The notes: a model not told the origin generated them from the sequence alone. 64,000 nt of DNA from Coriobacteriia bacterium (GCA_030651765.1 JAUSBY010000005.1:1-64000), one strand, 5' to 3'. Shown: positions 8,132-16,974, counted from the first letter of the stretch. Made by a program: numbers and translations.

Positions 8132-9478
8132 TCACTCAGACGCGGAAGCCTCTGCGGCCTCTTCGGCCATCTCGCCCCTGAAATCCGGTGAGTCGAGCGC
8201 GAGTCCCTTGCTCTCTCGCGGCAGGATGAGGTTCAAGATGACGCCTACGAGTGTGGCGAGTGCCATGCCGGGGACGACGTACTCCCCAACCGGTATCTTG
8301 ATCTCGGCGACTTCCATGCCGATGCCGAGGACGAGGACCACGCTCGAGAGGATCAGGTTGCGACTGTGGCTGTAGTCGATGCCGCTGTCCACGAGCATGC
8401 GCAGTCCCGAGGACGCGATGAGTCCGAACAGCAGGATCGAGACACCTCCCATGACCGGCGTCGGAATGCTTCGGATGAGGAATCCGAGTTTGGGCACGAA
8501 CCCGCCGATCACGAACGCGAATGCGCCGGCGTACCAGAACATCTGCACCGCATAGACGCGCGTGACGGCCATGACGCCGATATTCTCGGCGTATGTGGTC
8601 GATGGCGTACCGCCGACCAGGGCCGAAAGTGATGTGGCCAGACCGTCGCCCGCGAGCGACTGCGGCAGCATCGGATTGAAGTCCTTGCCCGTGATCTCGT
8701 TGATGACGAGCAGGTGGCCGATGTGCTCGATGATGACGACGAGCGCCACCGGAGCGATGAGCATGATCGCCGAGAACTCGAACTTAGCTATCGTGAGCGT
8801 CGGTAGACCGATCCATGCGGCGTCGAGCACCGGCTGGAAATCAACCAGACCGAACGGGATCGCGGCGATATAGCCGACGACGATACCGAGCAGGATCGGG
8901 ATCGTGGCGATGAAGCCCTTGAAGTAGCTGGAGAATGCGATCGACGCCCCGAGGGTTATCGCGGCCACCGCCACAAGGTTCCAGTCGAGCCCGAGCTCCG
9001 GGTTCGCGTACGGGAACAGCGACATCTTGAGAGCGATGCCGGCGAGGCCGAGTCCGATGATGATCACCACGGCTCCGACGAGTGCAGGTGGGAGCAGCCG
9101 GTAGAGCCACTTCGTACCGAAGGCCTTGATGATGGCGGCTACGACCACGTAGACGAGACCGGCCACCACGAGCCCGCCAAGCGCATAGGGGACCTTCGCC
9201 GGATCGGCCTTCCCGTCGACCACGGCAGCCACGGCGGCTATCGGTGCGATGAACGCGAACGATGAGCCGAGGAAGCTCGGGATCTTCCCGCGAGTCAGCA
9301 CGAGGTACAGGATCGTACCGGCGCCTGATGTCATGATGGCGACCGACGGATCGAGTCCGGTGAGCAACGGTACCAGCACGGTGGCGCCGAACATCGCCAT
9401 GAGGTGCTGGAATGCGAGCGGGATGACCTGGACGAGGGGAAGCTTCGCGTCTGTAGGGACGATGGGGCGCTGCGTCAT
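8132..9478 (-). CDS. uraA: Uracil permease / NCS2 nucleobase symporter
   Basis: 448 residues with 12-14 membrane helices, of the UraA/PyrP branch of nucleobase-ascorbate transporters: a proton symporter for uracil in the cytoplasmic membrane. Family motifs include QHLMAMFGATVLVP near the N-terminus, IEHIGHLLVINEITGKDF (first substrate-binding motif, ~245-260) and LVGGTPSTTYAENIGVMAVT (second, ~280-300), with the conserved Glu residues present. The frame is open for 15 further codons upstream, but the ATG at 9478 (MTQRPIV) is preferred because AGGGGGAGGGAC precedes it and the family N-terminus fits. It begins only 10 nt after the purine permease gene, so the two are probably one transcript. 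Confidence 0.93.
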   Translation of the reverse strand: MTQRPIVPTDAKLPLVQVIPLAFQHLMAMFGATVLVPLLTGLDPSVAIMTSGAGTILYLVLTRGKIPSFLGSSFAFIAPIAAVAAVVDGKADPAKVPYALGGLVVAGLVYVVVAAIIKAFGTKWLYRLLPPALVGAVVIIIGLGLAGIALKMSLFPYANPELGLDWNLVAVAAITLGASIAFSSYFKGFIATIPILLGIVVGYIAAIPFGLVDFQPVLDAAWIGLPTLTIAKFEFSAIMLIAPVALVVIIEHIGHLLVINEITGKDFNPMLPQSLAGDGLATSLSALVGGTPSTTYAENIGVMAVTRVYAVQMFWYAGAFAFVIGGFVPKLGFLIRSIPTPVMGGVSILLFGLIASSGLRMLVDSGIDYSHSRNLILSSVVLVLGIGMEVAEIKIPVGEYVVPGMALATLVGVILNLILPRESKGLALDSPDFRGEMAEEAAEASASE

Positions 9479-9488
9479 GTCCCTCCCC

Positions 9489-10862
9489 CTAGCCGAACAA
9501 CGTCGTGAAGACGCCGGCTGCATCCAGGAACGCGATGACGAACGCGGCGCTGATCACGTACATCAGCGGATGGATCTCTTTGAACTTGCCCGTAGCCATC
9601 TTGATCAGCGTGTAGCTGATGAAACCGAAACCGATGCCGTAGCTGATGTTGTACGTGAGCGGGATGCCCACGATGGTGATGAACGCCGGGAACGCGTCGG
9701 CGATGCTGTCCCACTCGATCTCCTTGACGCCCTTCATCATGAAGAAGCCGACGATGATCAGTGCGCCAGCGGTGATCGGGTAGATCGTGCCGCGGTCCTC
9801 GAACATGATGCCGCCACCGACCATGGCGATGATCGGTGCAAAGAAGGCCGCCAGAGCGAAGAAGATGCCCGTGACGATCGGTGTGAGGCCGGTGCGGCCG
9901 CCCTCGGCAACACCTGCCGCCGACTCGATGTACGTGGTGATGGAGCTGGCACCGAACAGGCCGCCGGTCACGGCCGCAGCCGAGTCGACCGCGAGGATAC
10001 CCTTGGCGCCGGGAATCGTGCCGTCCTCGTTAATGAACTCGGCCTGCTCGCCGATAGCCACGACGGTACCCATGGTGTCGAAGAAGTCGGTGAGCATGAT
10101 CGCGAAGACCGCGACAAGCAGCGTGGGCGTGAGGATCTGCATCAGCGCCATGCCGCCTTCGACCTGCTGGAACGGGGCGAAGAACGTAGAGAAATCGAGC
10201 TTGCCGAGCACGGCCGCGGGCAGTTCGGTCACGCCAAGGACGAGCGCGGCGACCGTCGCGACCGCCATGCCGAGGAGGATGTCGCCCTTCACCTTGAACG
10301 CCATGAAGATGATGATGGCGAACAGGCCGATGAGTGATACCCACACGTATGGCTGCGAGAAGTCGCCGAGCTTCACGAGCGTGATCGGATCGGGGCCGAT
10401 GACGCCACTCTCGTTCAGACCGATGGTCGTGATGAACAGACCGATGCCCACGCCGATCGCACGCTTGAGGCTCATGGGGATCGCATTCATGACTGCCTCA
10501 CGGAAACCGGTCATGACGAGGAGCAGGATGATGAGCCCCTCTACGAAGATGACGGCCATGCCGACCTGCCAGGGCACGTTGGCCTCGGCGAAGCCGATCA
10601 CAGAGAAGGCGACGACGGCGTTCAGGCCCATGCCTGAGGCGAGCGCCAGGGGGCGGTTGCTTATGAGGCCCATGGCGATGCACATGAGTGCAGCGCCGAG
10701 CGCGGTCGCGGTGGCGGCGCCTTCGAATGGCACGCCGGCAGCCGAGAGGATGCCAGGGTTCACGAAGATGATGTACGCCATCGTCATGAACGTGGTGATC
10801 CCGGCGATCACCTCGGTGCGCAGGTTCGTCTTGCGCTCCGCGAACTTGAAGAAACTCTCCAT
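9489..10862 (-). CDS. Adenine/guanine/hypoxanthine permease, AzgA family
   Basis: 457 residues, about 12 membrane helices. It opens with FKFAERKTNLRTEVIAGITTFMTM-type sequence (residues ~5-28), the hallmark of AzgA/PbuG purine permeases, and carries the conserved LTDFFDTMGT and SSITTYIESAAGVAEGGRTG segments. It imports purine bases in symport with protons. The start ATG at 10862 is chosen over a 36-codon upstream extension because the extension is unconserved in character and AAAGG lies about 10 nt upstream. It is followed by the uracil permease, giving a nucleobase-salvage pair; dut lies upstream in the same orientation. Confidence 0.93.
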   Translation of the reverse strand: MESFFKFAERKTNLRTEVIAGITTFMTMAYIIFVNPGILSAAGVPFEGAATATALGAALMCIAMGLISNRPLALASGMGLNAVVAFSVIGFAEANVPWQVGMAVIFVEGLIILLLVMTGFREAVMNAIPMSLKRAIGVGIGLFITTIGLNESGVIGPDPITLVKLGDFSQPYVWVSLIGLFAIIIFMAFKVKGDILLGMAVATVAALVLGVTELPAAVLGKLDFSTFFAPFQQVEGGMALMQILTPTLLVAVFAIMLTDFFDTMGTVVAIGEQAEFINEDGTIPGAKGILAVDSAAAVTGGLFGASSITTYIESAAGVAEGGRTGLTPIVTGIFFALAAFFAPIIAMVGGGIMFEDRGTIYPITAGALIIVGFFMMKGVKEIEWDSIADAFPAFITIVGIPLTYNISYGIGFGFISYTLIKMATGKFKEIHPLMYVISAAFVIAFLDAAGVFTTLFG

Positions 10863-10970
10863 AGCATCAGCCTTTCGTTCGTGGTGCTTGCAGGATGTGT
10901 GGCTGCGCACGTTCTCGTGTGCGCCGCGCCATGGGTCTTCGGTGGGCCCCGCCCTCCTTCCCGGAATCAT

Positions 10971-10984
10971 CTGTCGGCCGACAG
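10971..10984. promoter_or_regulatory. Perfect 14-nt palindrome upstream of the purine permease, possible operator
   Basis: CTGTCGGCCGACAG lies 109 nt upstream of the permease start, next to a weak candidate -10 (TAGACT on the minus strand). I saw no purine-riboswitch consensus in the 154-nt leader. A repressor of nucleobase uptake is a reasonable guess, but no regulator gene is nearby. Confidence 0.4.
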
Positions 10985-11016
10985 TCTATTCAGGATTCGT
11001 ACGGCACAGGCAACAA

Positions 11017-11448
11017 TCAGTGTCCCGTGCTCCCGAAGCCCCCCTCTCCCCGCTCGGTCTCATCCAGCACGTCAACCTCGGTAGGCCGAGCGTGTTCGAC
11101 GCGCTGGATGACGAGTTGCGCGATCCTCTCGCCGCGGGAGATGACGAGCGGCGCTGCGGGATCAAGATTGATGGCGATGAGCATGATCTCGCCACGGAAA
11201 CGGCTGTCGATGAGTCCCGGCGTGTTGACAAAAGAAAGGCCTCGCTTGATAGCGAGGCCGCTTCGGGGCTGGATGAACCCGGCGTAGCCGTCGGGAATGG
11301 CCACGGCAATGCCGGTGCGGACGAGTCCGCGCTCGAACGGGGCCAGCGTGCGATCCTCTGCAGCATACAGATCGAGTCCCGCGTCGCCCGCGTGAGCATA
11401 CGATGGTAGCGGGAGGTCCGTATCGAGGCGCTTGACGCGGAGTTCCAT
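11017..11448 (-). CDS. dut: Deoxyuridine 5'-triphosphate nucleotidohydrolase (dUTPase)
   Basis: 143 residues, trimeric dUTPase length. All five motifs are present in order: [10 protein letters not shown] (1), [11 protein letters not shown] (2), [10 protein letters not shown] (3), [10 protein letters not shown] (4) and the C-terminal arm [10 protein letters not shown] (5), which closes over the active site. It hydrolyses dUTP to dUMP and pyrophosphate, limiting uracil in DNA and feeding dTMP synthesis. The ATG at 11448 starts 1 nt after the stop of the thioredoxin-like gene (TGA-G-ATG), so the two are translationally coupled. The proximity to nrdR fits a deoxynucleotide-supply theme. Confidence 0.96.
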   Translation of the reverse strand: MELRVKRLDTDLPLPSYAHAGDAGLDLYAAEDRTLAPFERGLVRTGIAVAIPDGYAGFIQPRSGLAIKRGLSFVNTPGLIDSRFRGEIMLIAINLDPAAPLVISRGERIAQLVIQRVEHARPTEVDVLDETERGEGGFGSTGH

Positions 11449-11449
11449 C

Positions 11450-11704
11450 TCAGTTGGCCACAACGGCGCGCAGATCCGCCGGATCGGGCGCTTCGCCGCG
11501 CCAGCCCGCGATCTCCCGACCGGCTGAATCGACCACGACGATGGAGGGTGCGGACTTGATGGCGTAAGGAGATGCGGCGGCGATGCCCTCGATCTCTCCG
11601 ATGTCGTAGACCGACAGGTTGGTGAGTCCTTCGCATGCGTGAGCGGCTGCGGCGCAGCCGGGGCAGTCCTGCCTCACGAACAGCTTGACCTCCACATGCC
11701 CCAC
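11450..11704 (-). CDS. Small thioredoxin/glutaredoxin-fold protein
   Basis: 84 residues with the redox motif CPGC at residues 14-17 and a thioredoxin-like core ([19 protein letters not shown] ... [24 protein letters not shown]), including the cis-Pro context SAPS. The size is that of minimal thioredoxins or NrdH-like redoxins. Its place between nrdR and dut suggests a role as electron donor in ribonucleotide reduction, but the motif CPGC is not the usual NrdH CVQC and no reductase is in the window, so the partner is inferred. It is coupled to dut downstream. Confidence 0.78.
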   Translation of the reverse strand: MGHVEVKLFVRQDCPGCAAAAHACEGLTNLSVYDIGEIEGIAAASPYAIKSAPSIVVVDSAGREIAGWRGEAPDPADLRAVVAN

Positions 11705-11752
11705 CTCCCGGGCGACTGTCCGGCGCCACCGCTCACGAGAGTCTCCATCTGA

Positions 11753-12199
11753 CTAACCGAGCCGCTTCAGTTCAGCCGTGAATCCATCAAGGTCGTTGAA
11801 CTCCTTGTAGACCGACGCGAAGCGAATGTACGCGACCTTGTCGATCTCGAGAAGCCGACGCAATACCATGTCACCAAGCTGTTTGGCGGGGATCTCGTAC
11901 TGCATAGCGTTGTGCAGCTCCGACTCGATGTCGTCTATCAGACCCTCGAGGACCGAAGAAGGAACAGGGCGCTTGGCGGTGGCGACGACAAGGCCGCGGA
12001 GCAACTTGCCCCTGTCGAACGGCTCGGTGGAGCCGTCCTTCTTCACGACCACGAGCGGCATCTCTTCGCGACGCTCGTAGGTGGTGAAGCGCTTCGCGCA
12101 TTCGAGGCACTCACGTCGCCGCCTGATCGCATCCTGAGAATCGGAATCGCGAGAGTCGACGACCTTGGTCTCACTGTGGCCACAGAATGGACACCGCAT
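11753..12199 (-). CDS. nrdR: Transcriptional repressor NrdR
   Basis: 148 residues. An N-terminal zinc ribbon (MRCPFC ... RRRRECLEC, residues 1-34) is followed by an ATP-cone domain (~49-139, VVVKKDGSTEPFDRGKLLRGL). NrdR senses ATP/dATP and represses ribonucleotide reductase genes through NrdR boxes. The frame is open 20 codons upstream, but the ATG at 12199 starts the conserved MRCPFC and has GGGGGTGG upstream. The order lexA, LysM gene, nrdR is also found in mycobacteria, which supports the assignment. No nrd structural gene is in the window. Confidence 0.97.
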   Translation of the reverse strand: MRCPFCGHSETKVVDSRDSDSQDAIRRRRECLECAKRFTTYERREEMPLVVVKKDGSTEPFDRGKLLRGLVVATAKRPVPSSVLEGLIDDIESELHNAMQYEIPAKQLGDMVLRRLLEIDKVAYIRFASVYKEFNDLDGFTAELKRLG

Positions 12200-12324
12200 C
12201 GAAGCCACCCCCACATCTAGGTCATTGAGCAGCCTAGCACACAAGATATGGGGTGACAATCGTTGTCAGAATCGATGCCCGAGTGGGCAAGGCCGATGCT
12301 CCTGAACTCGGGTATTCCTGTCGG

Positions 12325-12702
12325 CTACGGACGTGCGGCGAGTGCTGTCGAGGGAGAACCTGAGGGAACCTCGACCCGTTGTCCGATGACGAGTGATGGC
12401 TCCGTGAGATCGTTGTGCGTGCGGATCATCGCGACGGTCTCAGCGGTCGTGAGATCGGAGATCGGGTGCTGCCGCGCAAGATCCCAGAGAGTCGCCTGCT
12501 CCGAGACGAGGACGGGCTTCCACCCAGCGGGCTCAGGACGCGTGGGTGCAGCTGCCGCTCCGAGAAGCGCGAGCAACAGGACCGCGCCGCACACGGAAAC
12601 GAGTGTGATGTCAGTGATGCCGATCGCGCGCACCGGACGGGCACGTCTGCCCGTTTGCGAGCTTCGGAGCCGTACGTTGGCCGTGCACGCGCTGTACCCC
12701 AT
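12325..12702 (-). CDS. LysM-domain SOS protein, YneA/ChiZ-like cell-division inhibitor
   Basis: 125 residues: a short basic cytoplasmic N-terminus, one membrane helix (~28-51, IGITDITLVSVCGAVLLLAL) and an extracytoplasmic LysM domain (~62-110, ending SLVIGQRVEVP). It is divergent from lexA, and its promoter holds two LexA boxes. YneA of Bacillus and Rv2719c/ChiZ of mycobacteria have the same domain plan and the same location, and both halt division during DNA damage. The start ATG at 12702 has an AAGGG site about 9 nt upstream; the 45-codon extension further up would run through the promoter and operators and is rejected. Function is inferred from architecture and context, not from a catalytic motif. 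Confidence 0.8.
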   Translation of the reverse strand: MGYSACTANVRLRSSQTGRRARPVRAIGITDITLVSVCGAVLLLALLGAAAAPTRPEPAGWKPVLVSEQATLWDLARQHPISDLTTAETVAMIRTHNDLTEPSLVIGQRVEVPSGSPSTALAARP

Positions 12703-12771
12703 GACGTCCGCCCTTCTTCGATGTCGCGCAGATCCTACCCGACGGCTCTGACATGGACTGCGTGCGCACAC

Positions 12772-12785
12772 CGAACATACGTTCG
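12772..12785. promoter_or_regulatory. LexA-binding site (SOS box 1)
   Basis: CGAACATACGTTCG, an exact match to the Gram-positive SOS consensus CGAAC-N4-GTTCG. It lies at the expected transcription start of the LysM gene (minus strand), where a bound repressor would block initiation. The identical 14-mer is found at recA. Confidence 0.93.
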
Positions 12786-12792
12786 CTCTGAT

Positions 12793-12821
12793 AGCGTACC
12801 GAACACGCGTTCGCCTGTCAA
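12793..12821 (-). promoter_or_regulatory. Promoter of the LysM division-inhibitor gene
   Basis: On the minus strand, TTGACA (12821-12816) and TACGCT (12798-12793) are separated by exactly 17 nt. A LexA box fills the spacer, so repressor and RNA polymerase cannot both bind. The expected start is near 12786, inside SOS box 1. Confidence 0.8.
12800..12813. promoter_or_regulatory. LexA-binding site (SOS box 2)
   Basis: CGAACACGCGTTCG, an exact consensus palindrome, placed between the -35 and -10 of the leftward LysM-gene promoter. It is 28 nt from box 1 and 31 nt from box 3, about three helical turns each, so the repressors would bind on nearly the same DNA face. Confidence 0.93.
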
Positions 12822-12830
12822 CAGCAAAGA

Positions 12831-12844
12831 CGAACATGTGTTTG
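12831..12844. promoter_or_regulatory. LexA-binding site (SOS box 3)
   Basis: CGAACATGTGTTTG, one mismatch from the symmetric consensus (TTTG for TTCG). It overlaps the -35 of the rightward lexA promoter, the expected place for autorepression, and being the weaker box it would release lexA early. Confidence 0.85.
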
Positions 12845-12870
12845 CATGACCGGCGAGGTTGCCGTACACT
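12841..12870 (+). promoter_or_regulatory. Promoter of lexA
   Basis: TTTGCA (12841-12846) and TACACT (12865-12870) with an 18-nt spacer precede the lexA start by about 40 nt. SOS box 3 covers the -35 element. Confidence 0.6.
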
Positions 12871-12909
12871 CGGGGCGTAAGAGCGGCCCGAGTCACCCAG
12901 GGGGTCTCA

Positions 12910-13542
12910 ATGGTGTACAAGCGGGAACTCACGGCTCGTCAGCGCGAGATCCTAGACTTCATCCGCGCAGAGATCCACCGGCGCGGCTTTCCGCCGTCCG
13001 TCCGTGAGATCGGTGAAGCGGTCGGACTGTCGTCCTCGTCCACGGTGCACTCACATCTGGCCGCCCTGGAGACCAAGGGCCTCCTGCGTCGGGATCCCTC
13101 GAAGCCACGCGCACTCGAAGTGCTGGACTACCGGGACACCGAACGCGGCATAGACTACGAGCGCGTGCAGGCGGTGCCCCTCGTCGGGCAGGTCGCCGCT
13201 GGTCAGCCGATCCTCGCTGCCGAGAACATCGAAGCGACCCTCCCCCTCCCCGCCTCGTTCGCGGGAGAAGAGACGTTCATCCTGAGGGTCAAGGGCGAGA
13301 GCATGATCGACGCGGGGATCCTCGACGGCGACTTCGTCGTGGTCCGGCAGCAGAGCGACGCCACCAACGGCGACATCGTCGTTGCGATGATCGATGAAGA
13401 GGCCACCGTCAAGCGCTTCTTCAGGGAGGGCGACCGGATCAGGTTGCAGCCGGAGAATGCGGCCCTCGACCCCATCTATGCCGATGGACACAGCGACTTC
13501 GCAGTCCTCGGCAAGGTCGTCGCTCTGTTCCGCAGGGTCTAG
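12910..13542 (+). CDS. lexA: SOS-response repressor and self-cleaving protease LexA
   Basis: 210 residues. The N-terminal winged helix (residues ~1-70, [12 protein letters not shown] ... [19 protein letters not shown]) binds SOS boxes. The C-terminal S24 peptidase domain shows the Ala-Gly cleavage site (VGQVAAGQP), the nucleophile Ser in [10 protein letters not shown] and the general-base Lys in EATVKRFF. RecA filaments trigger self-cleavage. The ATG at 12910 is chosen over a 17-codon extension because AGGGGG precedes it and the family starts here. The stop codon overlaps the hflX stop on the other strand (CTAG). Autoregulated through SOS box 3. Confidence 0.98.
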   Translation: MVYKRELTARQREILDFIRAEIHRRGFPPSVREIGEAVGLSSSSTVHSHLAALETKGLLRRDPSKPRALEVLDYRDTERGIDYERVQAVPLVGQVAAGQPILAAENIEATLPLPASFAGEETFILRVKGESMIDAGILDGDFVVVRQQSDATNGDIVVAMIDEEATVKRFFREGDRIRLQPENAALDPIYADGHSDFAVLGKVVALFRRV

Positions 13543-14834
13543 GCGCCGCTCTCTTCCACGAACTGCTCGAAACGCGCGCGTACTTCGGCATTGGCTGCAA
13601 GCGTGAGGCGCGTGCCGGTTCCCGTGTGTTCCTCGGCGATGATGTGTGTCTGTTCGTGCGCGAGGCGCACAAGGTCACCCCGGTCGTAGGGCACGAGAAC
13701 GGTCACGGGCCGGTCTTCTCTCGCGGCGATGACCGCGATGCGCTCGAGCAAGGCGTCGAGTCCCGTGCCGGCCGCTGCGGCGATGGCGACCGCTCCGGGA
13801 AGCGCTGCCAGCCGCTCGACTTCCGCCGACGGGAGCAGGTCGGTCTTGTTGTAGGCGATCACCTGCGGGTTCTCGGCTGCTTCGATCTCATCGAGCACGA
13901 CTCTGACCGACTGGATCTGCGCGTCCGCGTTGGGGTGCGACGCGTCAACGACGTGAACCAGCAAGTCGGCCTCGCGCACCTCGTCGAGGGTCGACTTGAA
14001 CGCTTCCACCAGTCCGTGCGGCAGCTTGTTGATGAAGCCGACCGTGTCGGTGAGCGTCACAGCCCGTCCGTCCGGCAGTTCGAGGCGCCGGGTAGTGGCA
14101 TCCAGCGTGGCGAACAACTGGTCCTGCACGAGGACTCCTGCGTCGGTGAGCGCGTTTAGGAGCGTCGACTTCCCGGCGTTCGTGTAGCCGACGAGCGCGA
14201 CACGGAAGACGCCCGAGCGCGCCCGTGACGCGCGCTGGGTCTCACGCGCCCGCGAGACGACCTTGAGTTCCCGCTTGAGCTCCGAGATCCGCCTGCGCGT
14301 GAGCCGCCGGTCCGTCTCGAGCTGCGACTCGCCGGCGCCGAACCGCGCTCCCCTACCTCCGCCGAGGCGCTCGGCCACCAGGTGGCCCCACATGCCGCGA
14401 AGGCGAGGCAGCACGTACTCGAGCCTGGCGAGTTCGACCTGCAACTTGCCCTCGTGGCTCACCGCGTGCGCCGCGAATATGTCGAGGATCATCTGGGTGC
14501 GGTCGATGACCCGGATATCCGGCAGGAGCTCTTCGAGGTTCGCCTGCTGACTCGGGCTCAGCTCGTCGTCGAAGACGATGACCGTGGCCGATAACTCCCG
14601 CGCGAGCGCTTCTATCTCGGCCGCCTTGCCCGACCCGACGAAGGTGCGTGGATTGGGACGTTCCATCCGCTGGGTGACCGCACCGGCGACGACCGCTCCT
14701 GCGGTATCGACGAGACGCTCGAGCTCGGCGAGGTCGTCTTCGAGCGTCCAGCCGTCGGTGCGTGGCCGGTCGATGCCTACAAGGAGTGCGCGCTCCTGAA
14801 CGTCGTGTACGACCTCGTAGGCTTCGCGTGGCAT
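13539..14834 (-). CDS. hflX: Ribosome-associated GTPase HflX
   Basis: 431 residues. The HflX N-terminal domain (~1-190), with the glycine-rich [19 protein letters not shown] stretch, is followed by a coiled region and a G domain: G1 [10 protein letters not shown]3 DTVGF, G4 NKTD. HflX splits stalled 70S ribosomes. The start ATG at 14834 lies 17 nt after the dapL stop, with AGGAG about 10 nt upstream that overlaps the end of dapL. It is the last gene of the leftward run from spoVS and ends tail-to-tail with lexA. Confidence 0.95.
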   Translation of the reverse strand: MPREAYEVVHDVQERALLVGIDRPRTDGWTLEDDLAELERLVDTAGAVVAGAVTQRMERPNPRTFVGSGKAAEIEALARELSATVIVFDDELSPSQQANLEELLPDIRVIDRTQMILDIFAAHAVSHEGKLQVELARLEYVLPRLRGMWGHLVAERLGGGRGARFGAGESQLETDRRLTRRRISELKRELKVVSRARETQRASRARSGVFRVALVGYTNAGKSTLLNALTDAGVLVQDQLFATLDATTRRLELPDGRAVTLTDTVGFINKLPHGLVEAFKSTLDEVREADLLVHVVDASHPNADAQIQSVRVVLDEIEAAENPQVIAYNKTDLLPSAEVERLAALPGAVAIAAAAGTGLDALLERIAVIAAREDRPVTVLVPYDRGDLVRLAHEQTHIIAEEHTGTGTRLTLAANAEVRARFEQFVEESGA

Positions 14835-14850
14835 GTGTGTGTCGAGTCTC

Positions 14851-16020
14851 CTAGAAGGTGTCCGCGATGCGCTGCAGGGCTTCTTTGAGCCTATCGTCGG
14901 GTGTGGCGAGTGAGATGCGGATGTAGCCCTCGCCATTGGGCCCGTATGCATTGCCCGGTGCCACGATGACGCCGGCGCGGTCCAGCACCAGTCCCGCATA
15001 CTCGGCCGAGCTGTAGCCTTCGGGGATTCGGGCCCACACGTAGATGGTGCCCTTGGGCGTGCGGGCCGAGAGGCCGATGGAGCCGAGCGTCTCCATCACG
15101 AGATCGCGGCGACGCTGGTACAGCGCGCTCATCTCGAAGGTGTCGTCTTGCGGGCCCAGCATCGCTTCTATCGCCGCATCCTGCACCGCGGTGAAGATAC
15201 CCGAGTCGATGTTGGACTTGACCGTGCCGAGCGCCTTGATCGCCTCGGCATTGCCAGCTGCGAACGCGACACGCCAACCGGTCATGTTGTAGGCCTTGGA
15301 GCAGCTGAACAGCTCGATCGCGACGTCGCGCGCGCCGGGGCGCTCGAGCAGGCTCGATGGACGGTAACCATCGAAGCCGATCTCGGAGTACGCGTTGTCG
15401 TGGACGAGCAGGATGTCGTGTTCGCGCGCGAAGGCGATCGCACGGTCGAAGTACTCTACCGGCGCGATCGCCGAGGACGGGTTGTTCGGGTAGCTCAGGA
15501 ACATCATCTTGGCGCGCGCGAGCACATCGGCCGGCGTGGACTCGAAGTCGGCGAGCCAGTCGTTCGCGTCGTTCATCGGCATCCAGTGGGTCTCGCCGCC
15601 GATAAGGATGCCCCCCGTGTGATAGACAGGGTAGCCGACGCCCGGTACGAGGGTGACGTCGCCCGGGTCGATGAAGGCCGGGAAGAGGTGCGCGATACCC
15701 TCCTTGGACCCGATGAGCGCGAGCACCTCGGTGTCCGGATCGAGCGCTACGCCGAAGCGCCGCTTCATCCACTCGGCACACGCCGTGCGGTACGGCTTGG
15801 AGCCGGCGTACGCGGGATACTGGTGGTTCTTGGGGTCGGTGATGGCCGTGGCCATCGCGTCGATGATGCGCTGCGGGGTCGGCATGTCCGGATCGCCGAT
15901 ACCGAGCGAGATGACGTCGACACCCTCGGCCTGCTTGAGGGCCTTCTTGCGGTCGATCTCGGCGAACAGGTACGGGGGAAGGTTGGCCATGCGGCTTGCG
16001 ATTCTCACGGAGGACGTCAT
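14851..16020 (-). CDS. dapL: LL-diaminopimelate aminotransferase
   Basis: 389 residues, fold-type I PLP enzyme. The N-terminus (SRMANLPPYLFAEIDRKKAL, then DVISLGIGDPDMPTP) is characteristic of DapL. The PLP lysine lies in SCSKAYNMTGWRVAFAAGN (~235) and SYPNNPSSA binds the cofactor. It converts tetrahydrodipicolinate directly to LL-DAP with glutamate, skipping the succinylase or acetylase steps. The product is the substrate of DapF, encoded immediately upstream in the same direction, which strengthens the call over a generic aspartate aminotransferase. The ATG start is followed by a typical charged N-terminus. Confidence 0.9.
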   Translation of the reverse strand: MTSSVRIASRMANLPPYLFAEIDRKKALKQAEGVDVISLGIGDPDMPTPQRIIDAMATAITDPKNHQYPAYAGSKPYRTACAEWMKRRFGVALDPDTEVLALIGSKEGIAHLFPAFIDPGDVTLVPGVGYPVYHTGGILIGGETHWMPMNDANDWLADFESTPADVLARAKMMFLSYPNNPSSAIAPVEYFDRAIAFAREHDILLVHDNAYSEIGFDGYRPSSLLERPGARDVAIELFSCSKAYNMTGWRVAFAAGNAEAIKALGTVKSNIDSGIFTAVQDAAIEAMLGPQDDTFEMSALYQRRRDLVMETLGSIGLSARTPKGTIYVWARIPEGYSSAEYAGLVLDRAGVIVAPGNAYGPNGEGYIRISLATPDDRLKEALQRIADTF

Positions 16021-16095
16021 CCCCTTCTCATGTGACGCTGACGGTTCTGGACATGGTAGCAGAGCGGCACGCCGCAGGAGAGTCGCACCGGCGGA

Positions 16096-16974
16096 CTATG
16101 CGCCATCCTCGTCTTCAGGCAGATCGATGGTGCCGGTAAACGACGTGGCCGCAGAGCCGGTCAGGTAGACATGCTCGTTCTCGTGCCACCGCACCAGCAG
16201 ATCGCCCCCGGGCAGCTCGATCGTGGCCTGACGACCGGTGCGACACGAGAGTACGGCTGCCACGAGTGTGGCGCACGCTCCGGTGCCACAGGCGAGCGTC
16301 TCGCCGACGCCCCGCTCCCAGACGCGCAGGCGGATGTGATCGGGATCGACGAACTCGGCGAACTCGACGTTGGTCTGTCGGGGGAACGCTTCGTGAGTCT
16401 CGATGAGCGGGCCGAGCGTGTCGACCGGCGCGGCGTCGACATCATCGACCCAGACCACCGCGTGGGGGTTGCCCATACTGACGGCGGTTACGCGGACCTC
16501 GCCCAGTGTCGTCTCGATCGGGCAGTCGTAGACCTGCTCGCCGCTGAAGGTGGTGGGGATCTCCTCGGGTGCGAGTATCGGCTCCCCCATGTCCACGGTA
16601 GCGGAGTCAAGCAGCCCGTCCGTGTTCCTGGTGAACGTCACGGGCCTGAGTCCGCCGAGCGTCTCGATCACAAGGGCGTCCGTCTCGGCGGGTACCAGGC
16701 CGTGGTCCACGACGTACTTAGCGAAGCACCGAGCGCCGTTGCCGCACATCTCGGCGAGCGAGCCGTCGGCGTTGTAGTAGTGCATGTAGTAGTCGGCACC
16801 TTCGGCCGTCGCTGGGCGGACGAGGATGAGCCCGTCCCCTCCGATGCCGAAGTGGCGGTCGCACAGCCACGCCACCGCATCGGGGGTGAAATCGAGATCT
16901 CCCGCGTGGTCCTCGATCATGACGAAGTCGTTGCCGAGGCCGTTCATCTTGGTGAATGCGAGGTGTGCGGTCAT
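16096..16974 (-). CDS. dapF: Diaminopimelate epimerase
   Basis: 292 residues in two mirror-image lobes. The catalytic cysteines are in MCGNGARC (~76-83) and ACGTGACA (~232-239). It converts LL-DAP to meso-DAP for peptidoglycan and lysine. The start ATG at 16974 overlaps the miaA stop by 4 nt (ATGA) behind GGAGGGG; a 39-codon open extension upstream lies inside miaA and is rejected. It is followed after 75 nt by dapL, placing the last two steps of DAP synthesis side by side. Confidence 0.97.
   Translation of the reverse strand: MTAHLAFTKMNGLGNDFVMIEDHAGDLDFTPDAVAWLCDRHFGIGGDGLILVRPATAEGADYYMHYYNADGSLAEMCGNGARCFAKYVVDHGLVPAETDALVIETLGGLRPVTFTRNTDGLLDSATVDMGEPILAPEEIPTTFSGEQVYDCPIETTLGEVRVTAVSMGNPHAVVWVDDVDAAPVDTLGPLIETHEAFPRQTNVEFAEFVDPDHIRLRVWERGVGETLACGTGACATLVAAVLSCRTGRQATIELPGGDLLVRWHENEHVYLTGSAATSFTGTIDLPEDEDGA

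Noticed and set aside
10863-11016. Purine riboswitch before the purine permease
   Set aside because: None of the conserved junction bases could be found in the 154-nt leader; only a palindrome is present.
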